From positions 1 to 21,098 of the forward strand of contig JAJZWG010000006.1 in the NCBI GenBank assembly GCA_021846795.1: a stretch of DNA of 21,098 nt, in the 5' to 3' direction. Source of the stretch: a bacterium (GTDB lineage: Bacteria; Patescibacteriota; Saccharimonadia; Saccharimonadales; UBA4665). A model generated the notes under the pieces. It saw only the letters and a program-made list of their open reading frames with translations. It made no database searches and was not told the origin of the DNA. The translations under genes and the position numbers were made by a program. This document shows positions 16,760-21,098 of the stretch, piece after piece (the stretch's first letter is position 1; each line of letters opens with the position of its first letter).

Positions 16760-18154
16760 CTAAAACTTTTCTAAGCTTAAGAAAAAATCTTTATTCAGGT
16801 TGGCTAAGTTTAAGTTAATAAGTTCTTGTCGGTTAGAAGCTAACATTAAGGTTTTAATTGATGTGTCGTCTGTTTTTTCTACTTGTTTTTCAAAATGATC
16901 TTTTAAAAAAACAGCTTTACCGGTCTTAAAAGATGCCAAAATAACACAGTAATTAGTTTTCCAATCAAGAGATATTTTAACGGCCTGTTGATCGATTAAC
17001 TCTTGGTTTAAACTATCATAATTTTTAAATAATCTAAGATTAAAGGTTTGGTCTTTTACCCTAAAACGTCTTTTAACAGACCAGATTTGACTAAAATATT
17101 CTTCGTTTGATAATTTATTAATTATTTTTATAGCTGTTTGGTGGGTTTTTTCATTATTAACTAAAAAAATTAACCTAAATTGATGATAGTCATTTCTTAA
17201 TTGTCGATCATTAAACCAACTATTCCATTTATTCCAAAATATAGCCATAGAATCATTCATATTGTCTTGAGTTTTCTTATTTTTTTCTCTCGTCTTGCCT
17301 TCATAATGAATTAATTGAGATTTCGGAAAATATAAAACACGATAATTTTCTCGCCAAGTCCGTAAACAATAATCAATATCTTCATAAGTAAATTTATATT
17401 CTTCACTGAGTAAACCAATTTTATTAATTAGTTCTCTTTTTATATATAAACAAGCTCCAGTGATAGCTAAACAATATTGTGGTATCTGACTTAATTGATT
17501 GTCTGGTGGTTCAAATCTAAAATAATGCTCAAAACCATAAAGAGATCTAAAACTTCCTGCACTTTGAATGGTTTGATCTTGGTATAAAAGTTTTGGACCG
17601 CAAATACCGACATGTTTGTTTATTTTATAAGCTCCGTACATTAAATTTTCAAACCAATTAGCCTGACAAACAATATCACTATTTAATATAATCACGTCTG
17701 AGTCTTGGTCAACTTCCTTTAAGCCAGTATTAATAGCTTTAGAAAAGCCACCATTTTTAGATCGATAAATTATTTTTGTTTGTTTATTTTCAAGTTGTTT
17801 TAGTTGTTTTCTTGACGATTCTTGACAATAATCATCAACAATAATAATCTTTAGTTTTTTTAATTTAACTGTTTTATATAGGCTATCAATACAAGGTTTT
17901 AAAACTTCAAAATCATTATAACTGGGAATAACAATAGTTACTTGATGACGGCTTAATTTAAACCATCTGTTAATTTTCTTTTGGGTAATATTTAAATCAA
18001 TACCGTTGGTCAATTGATTGATTTTAACATGTTGCTTAGTATAAATATTATTTGGTAAATATTTTAAATAAAATCTTAGTAGTTGTAATTTATGAATTAC
18101 TTTTGTTGGTAATATTTTAATTAGAATTGATTTTAATGTATTTTTTAAAAGCAT
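16760..18154 (-). CDS. GT2 glycosyltransferase, rhamnosyltransferase-like
   Basis: 464 aa. The GT2 catalytic domain spans about residues 70-300: VTIVIPSYNDFEVL, IIIVDDYCQES (DD at 107-108), NGGFSKAINTGL, VIILNSDIV (158-160 as the DxD equivalent), GICGPKLLY, ITGACLYIKRELINKIGLL and YEDIDYCLR (257-265). This matches the WbbL/RfbN-type subgroup, many of which add rhamnose or another 6-deoxyhexose to surface polysaccharides (family knowledge). A first stretch (1-65) is basic and amphipathic and may hold the enzyme at the membrane. The last 160 residues are charged and beta/alpha mixed, without a recognised family. It sits near GDP-mannose 4,6-dehydratase, consistent with use of a 6-deoxy sugar, but this is inference. 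The promoter -10 is 14 nt from the ATG; no Shine-Dalgarno. Confidence 0.88.
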   Translation of the reverse strand: MLLKNTLKSILIKILPTKVIHKLQLLRFYLKYLPNNIYTKQHVKINQLTNGIDLNITQKKINRWFKLSRHQVTIVIPSYNDFEVLKPCIDSLYKTVKLKKLKIIIVDDYCQESSRKQLKQLENKQTKIIYRSKNGGFSKAINTGLKEVDQDSDVIILNSDIVCQANWFENLMYGAYKINKHVGICGPKLLYQDQTIQSAGSFRSLYGFEHYFRFEPPDNQLSQIPQYCLAITGACLYIKRELINKIGLLSEEYKFTYEDIDYCLRTWRENYRVLYFPKSQLIHYEGKTREKNKKTQDNMNDSMAIFWNKWNSWFNDRQLRNDYHQFRLIFLVNNEKTHQTAIKIINKLSNEEYFSQIWSVKRRFRVKDQTFNLRLFKNYDSLNQELIDQQAVKISLDWKTNYCVILASFKTGKAVFLKDHFEKQVEKTDDTSIKTLMLASNRQELINLNLANLNKDFFLSLEKF

Positions 18155-18168
18155 ATTTATAGCTTTTA

Positions 18169-18174
18169 ATTATA
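18169..18174 (-). promoter_or_regulatory. -10 box for the rhamnosyltransferase-like gene
   Basis: A perfect TATAAT read leftward, 14 nt from the ATG at 18154. The predicted leader is about 8 nt. The -35 region at the right distance (TAAGTT) is poor. Confidence 0.5.
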
Positions 18175-18205
18175 GCTTAATTATGATCAATAACTTAATT
18201 AAAAA

Positions 18206-18772
18206 TTAATAATTAACGTCTATGTTAATAACGTTTTCTTCAGAACCATTAGTTGGGTTTGGACTATAAACCTGAAGAACACCCGAAGTGGCATGAGGGG
18301 TAAAGCTTAAGGTTCCTTGAAACTTACCATTAATCACTTTTAATGATCCTTGGGCAATTTGACCGACCTGGTTGTCAATTAAAATATAGTTAACCGTACT
18401 AACTTTTGCTGTACCGTTAATTGGGAAACCCGAACTAATAGTTTCATTGTTATACGGTGTATGAACAGTAATTTGACCGGAACTTGAAGCAATATACAGG
18501 CTGGAATTAGTATTAATATTGCTATTTAATGAAGTAGATGTTGAAGAACCATTAGTCGTATTAGAAGTACTTAAACTGGGTTGTTTAACAATTTTATGCT
18601 GAGTTGGTTTTGATTGACCTGGATTTGTATGAAAATTATTTTTTGGATTAGTGTAGGTTATTGGCTTTTTATAATAAGCTAGTTTATAAACTATAAAACC
18701 AGCTGCTATTAAAGCTACTACAATGGTTGAAGCTATAAGAAGTTTTTTTGTTCGTTTTTTGACTGATGCCAT
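18206..18772 (-). CDS. Membrane-anchored protein with a Gmad2-like Ig domain
   Basis: 188 aa. A basic N-terminus (MASVKKRTKK) and a single hydrophobic helix (about 11-32) anchor it with the rest outside. Residues about 36-98 are a Ser/Thr/Asn-rich, low-complexity linker. Residues about 99-188 fit the Gmad2 immunoglobulin-like domain pattern: QITVHTPYNNETISSGFPINGTAKV, then LIDNQ, a Gly-x-Phe strand (NGKFQGTLSF), and GVLQVYSPNPTNGSEENV. Gmad2 domains occur in spore-germination and exported lipoprotein-like proteins and are presumed binding modules. It lies between dehydratase and rhamnosyltransferase-like genes on the same strand, with its own possible promoter, so it may work on or in the surface glycan layer. 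The Ser/Thr-rich linker would be a natural O-glycosylation target. Function otherwise unknown. Confidence 0.72.
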   Translation of the reverse strand: MASVKKRTKKLLIASTIVVALIAAGFIVYKLAYYKKPITYTNPKNNFHTNPGQSKPTQHKIVKQPSLSTSNTTNGSSTSTSLNSNINTNSSLYIASSSGQITVHTPYNNETISSGFPINGTAKVSTVNYILIDNQVGQIAQGSLKVINGKFQGTLSFTPHATSGVLQVYSPNPTNGSEENVINIDVNY

Positions 18773-18778
18773 ATTTAT

Positions 18779-18806
18779 ATTTTAGTTTAATTAAATTAAA
18801 TTACAA
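18779..18806 (-). promoter_or_regulatory. Possible promoter of the Gmad2-like gene
   Basis: Read leftward: TTGTAA (18806-18801), a 16-bp spacer and TAAAAT (18784-18779), ending 6 nt before the ATG at 18772. This would give an almost leaderless message. The surroundings are very AT-rich, so chance matches are likely. Confidence 0.35.
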
Positions 18807-18829
18807 CCAAGCTAAAATCTATCTCTAAA

Positions 18830-19822
18830 TTATTTTACAAATTGTTTTTCAATAGCTAAATCATTCTCAACCATCAATTTAACTAATTGTTTAAAATCTA
18901 CTTGTCTTTTCCAACCTAGTTGTGATTCAGCTTTTTGAGAATTGCCGATTAATAAATCAACCTCGGCTGGTCTCATAAAAGCTGGGTTATGTTTAACGTA
19001 TGGCTGATAATCATTAATGCCAATTTCTTTAAAAGCTGCTTTTAAAAAATCTTTTACTGAATGAGTTTCTCCTGTAGCTAAAACAAAATCTTCTGGGTTA
19101 TTTTGTTGAAGCATCTGCCACATGCCCTCGACATAATCAGCCGCATAACCCCAATCTCGTTTAGCATCTAAATTACCTAGCTCAATATGGTCCTGTAAAC
19201 CTAATTTAATTCTAGCCACAGCTTGAGTAATTTTTCTAGTAACAAACTCATAACCCCTTTTTTCACTTTCATGATTAAATAAAATACCACTACAAGCGAA
19301 CAAACCATAGCTTTCACGGTAATTTCTAGTTATATAATGTCCATAAACCTTAGCCACACCATAAGGACTTCTTGGATGTAAAAGTGCTTTTTCGTCATAA
19401 CCCTTTTCTTGACGATTATATTCTAAACCACCAAACATTTCTGAAGTCGAGGCTTGATAAAATTTTATCTTATCAAGATTATTGGTTAATCTAATAGCTT
19501 CTAAAAGATTAAGTACTCCTTTACCAGTAATGTCAAAAGTAATTTGAGGAGCGTAAAAAGAATAAGCTACAAAACTAATGGCCGCTAAATTATAAACTTC
19601 ATCTGGCTGACAATAATTAATAGCTCTTACTAAAGAAGACTGATCTGTTAAATCAGCTTCAATCAATTTTACAAATGGTAATTCTTGCTCAACTAGATTT
19701 TTTTTAGGGTTATTTTGACCTCTTATTAGTCCAAAAACTTCATAATTTTTTTGAAATAAAGTTTTGGCTAAATAATAGCCGTCTTGACCGGTAATTCCCG
19801 TAATTAAAGCTTTTTTAGACAC
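18830..19822 (-). CDS. gmd: GDP-mannose 4,6-dehydratase
   Basis: 330-aa extended short-chain dehydrogenase that converts GDP-D-mannose to GDP-4-keto-6-deoxymannose, the branch point to GDP-fucose, GDP-rhamnose and GDP-perosamine. Seen: NADP-binding GITGQDG (9-15), YNLAAISFVAYSF, the active-site T126-S-E128 in STSEMFG, catalytic Y154 and K158 in RSPYGVAK, NHESEKRGYEFVTRKIT (a slight variant of the usual 'RRG..FVTRKI'), LGNLDAKRDWGYAADYVEGMW and the C-terminal FMRPAEVDLLIGN. Length is slightly below the usual 340-370. Start is GTG with a clear Shine-Dalgarno (AAGGA) 7-8 nt upstream, the only good one seen here. The reductase or aminotransferase needed for the next step (fcl, rmd or per) is not in the window. 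Confidence 0.96.
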   Translation of the reverse strand: MSKKALITGITGQDGYYLAKTLFQKNYEVFGLIRGQNNPKKNLVEQELPFVKLIEADLTDQSSLVRAINYCQPDEVYNLAAISFVAYSFYAPQITFDITGKGVLNLLEAIRLTNNLDKIKFYQASTSEMFGGLEYNRQEKGYDEKALLHPRSPYGVAKVYGHYITRNYRESYGLFACSGILFNHESEKRGYEFVTRKITQAVARIKLGLQDHIELGNLDAKRDWGYAADYVEGMWQMLQQNNPEDFVLATGETHSVKDFLKAAFKEIGINDYQPYVKHNPAFMRPAEVDLLIGNSQKAESQLGWKRQVDFKQLVKLMVENDLAIEKQFVK

Positions 19823-19827
19823 TTATT

Positions 19828-19835
19828 CTTCCTTT
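19828..19835 (-). promoter_or_regulatory. Shine-Dalgarno deciding the GTG start of gmd
   Basis: AAAGGAAG read leftward, with the AGGA core 7 nt from the GTG at 19822. It supports the GTG start and contrasts with the other genes here, which lack such a site. Confidence 0.75.
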
Positions 19836-19861
19836 GTCTTATTTGATTAATAAAGTTGTTT

Positions 19862-19871
19862 TATTATATCA
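19862..19871. promoter_or_regulatory. Face-to-face divergent promoter between gmd and the GT gene
   Basis: On the minus strand TGATATAAT (19871-19863) is a perfect extended -10, giving gmd a leader of about 34 nt. On the plus strand TATTAT (19862-19867) lies 12 nt from the ATG at 19880, so the GT leader would be about 6 nt. The two -10 boxes occupy the same bases, so both genes cannot be initiated at once. No strong -35 on either side. Confidence 0.55.
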
Positions 19872-19879
19872 TTAATAAA

Positions 19880-20983
19880 ATGAGCTCAGCTAAACATATT
19901 GTGATAGTTGGAAGAGAATATTCTTCATCAACCGGAACATATGTAAAAAATCTTATTAATCAACTACAGATAATTGATCAACAAAATCATTACACAATTA
20001 TAGTAAATAAAAAAGATGAGAATAAGGTTAATTTATTTAATAATAGTTTTAAATTACATATAACTGATTGTCGGGATTTTTCATTTCAAGAACAAATAAA
20101 ATTACCAATTGAAATAAAGAAATTAAAACCAGATCTAGTTCATTTTACGATGACTCAACAACCAGTTTTATTAAATTTACCAGTTGTTACCACGGTTCAC
20201 GATTTAACAACTATTAGATTTAATAATCCAGCTAAAAATTTTGTTATTTTTAAATTTAAACAATTAATTTATAAAATAGTTATTAAAATTGTAGCTAAAA
20301 AATCTAAATTAATTATTACACCGTCTAACTTTGTTAAACAAGATTTAATAAAATATTCAAAAATTTCGGAAAAAAAAGTTAAAGTAACTTACGAGTCAGC
20401 TGAATTTAGCGATAAAAAAACTAACCCTTTAAAAGATTTAATTGGTAAAGATTTTCTTTTATATGTTGGTCGATCAAACCCCCATAAAAACCTTCAAAAC
20501 CTAATCAATGCTTTTGAAATCATTCAACGTAGTCATCCAAAACTATTACTAGTTCTTGTTGGTCGGTTAGATCAAAATTATTTAGCTATCAAAAATAATT
20601 TGCCTTCAACTTTAAATAATCAAGTGATCTTTACTGATCATGTTTTAGAACATCATTTAAATTGGTTATATAAAAATGCTTTAATCTATGTTTTCCCTTC
20701 ATTGAGTGAGGGTTTTGGTTTGCCCGGTTTGGAAGCTATGAATTTTGGTTTGCCAGTAGTTAGTTCTAATAGTAGTTGTTTGCCAGAAATTTATCAAAAC
20801 GCGGCAGTTTATTTTAATCCATTAGATATTAACGATATGGCTAATAAAATAATCGAGGTGATTGATGACAGTGTTATTCGTGAAGAATTAATTAAAAATG
20901 GTTATGTTCGGCTAAAAAGTTTTTCTTGGCAAAAAATGGCTGAAAAAACTTTATCAATTTATTTAGAAGCTTTAAATAATTAA
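19880..20983 (+). CDS. GT4 family glycosyltransferase
   Basis: 367 aa from the ATG at 19880. A TTG eight codons upstream is in frame, but it lies in the promoter region, so the ATG is chosen. GT-B enzyme: IVIVGREYSSSTGTYVKNL as acceptor loop, LVHFTMTQQPVL, VVTTVHDLTTIRF, ITPSNFVKQDL ending the N-domain, LLYVGRSNPHKNLQNLI opening the donor domain, and EX7E at E277/E285 in SEGFGLPGLEAM, followed by FGLPVVSSNSSCLPEI. The pattern is that of bacterial mannosyl/glucosyl GT4 enzymes. It is divergent from gmd over 57 bp and probably uses a sugar supplied by that pathway or plain GDP-mannose (inference). It ends in a 4-nt stop-codon overlap with the convergent jag gene. Confidence 0.9.
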   Translation: MSSAKHIVIVGREYSSSTGTYVKNLINQLQIIDQQNHYTIIVNKKDENKVNLFNNSFKLHITDCRDFSFQEQIKLPIEIKKLKPDLVHFTMTQQPVLLNLPVVTTVHDLTTIRFNNPAKNFVIFKFKQLIYKIVIKIVAKKSKLIITPSNFVKQDLIKYSKISEKKVKVTYESAEFSDKKTNPLKDLIGKDFLLYVGRSNPHKNLQNLINAFEIIQRSHPKLLLVLVGRLDQNYLAIKNNLPSTLNNQVIFTDHVLEHHLNWLYKNALIYVFPSLSEGFGLPGLEAMNFGLPVVSSNSSCLPEIYQNAAVYFNPLDINDMANKIIEVIDDSVIREELIKNGYVRLKSFSWQKMAEKTLSIYLEALNN

Positions 20984-21098
20984 TTGACTTTTTTTAAGAC
21001 AATATGTCGATCTCTTCCTTCGCCAACCGACTCGCTACTTAAACCATATTCAACCGCTAGTTGATGAATAATTCTTCGGTCAGCTGAATTCATTGGTT
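20980..21098 (-). CDS. jag: Jag/KhpB R3H-domain RNA-binding protein (3' end only)
   Basis: The last 38 codons of a leftward gene that continues beyond the right edge. The visible part reads PMNSADRRIIHQLAVEYGLS, then SVGEGRDRHIVLKKVN before TAA. This is the R3H motif as it occurs at the C-terminus of Jag/KhpB proteins (usual form 'PM...ERR.IH......V.T.S.GEGP.R.V.I'), with the conserved Arg and His of R3H present. KhpB binds RNA and affects cell elongation and division. jag commonly follows rpmH-rnpA-yidC near the origin, so those genes may lie to the right. Assignment from a short tail, but the motif is characteristic. Confidence 0.82.
   Translation of the reverse strand, partial: PMNSADRRIIHQLAVEYGLSSESVGEGRDRHIVLKKVN

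Overview
The window is strongly AT-rich, densely packed bacterial DNA. It carries a cell-surface glycan locus: one end of an ABC polysaccharide exporter, at least seven glycosyltransferases (GTs), two polytopic GT-C-like membrane proteins, a polyprenyl-phosphate glycosyltransferase fused to a GtrA domain, and GDP-mannose 4,6-dehydratase. It also encodes two membrane-anchored extracytoplasmic proteins, and it ends in a jag/khpB fragment. UGA is used as a normal stop, so the code is table 11. The secreted protein (lysozyme-like domain, Ig-like domain, bulb-type lectin repeats), the tight gene packing and the very short leaders recall Candidate Phyla Radiation genomes, perhaps Saccharibacteria. 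That placement is an inference; the window has no rRNA or marker gene complete enough to settle it.

Left part (1-6213). A Wzt-type ATPase, cut at its 5' end, faces a three-gene leftward operon of GT-B/GT4 glycosyltransferases (5022 down to 936). A 45-bp divergent promoter region separates this operon from a rightward GT4 gene (5068-6213). Middle (6205-8457). A secreted 750-aa protein has a lysozyme-like domain, an Ig-like domain and three bulb-type lectin domains with QxDxNxVxY mannose-site motifs. Next (8542-13600). This leftward block holds a frameshifted polytopic membrane protein, a DUF2079-like membrane protein and a GT2-GtrA fusion. Together they look like a lipid-linked sugar donor and extracytoplasmic transfer module. 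Then come a 1015-aa methyltransferase-GT2-GT4 fusion (13656-16703), a rhamnosyltransferase-like GT2 (16760-18154), a membrane-anchored Gmad2-like protein (18206-18772) and GDP-mannose 4,6-dehydratase (18830-19822). The dehydratase is divergent from a GT4 gene (19880-20983), which ends against the 3' end of a jag/khpB R3H gene entering from the right.

A plausible joint role is as follows. GDP-mannose is used directly, converted to a 6-deoxy-sugar nucleotide through the dehydratase, or loaded on a polyprenyl carrier by the GT2-GtrA protein. The cytoplasmic GTs build a chain, possibly capped by methylation, that the Wzm/Wzt exporter moves out, while the membrane enzymes decorate acceptors outside. 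Architectural features that stand out are convergent gene pairs sharing their stop codons, -10 boxes 4-20 nt from start codons, and several modular or broken enzymes. No tRNA, rRNA, CRISPR array, transposase or strong intrinsic terminator was seen. There is no gene-free stretch over 300 bp; the longest gap is 84 bp.
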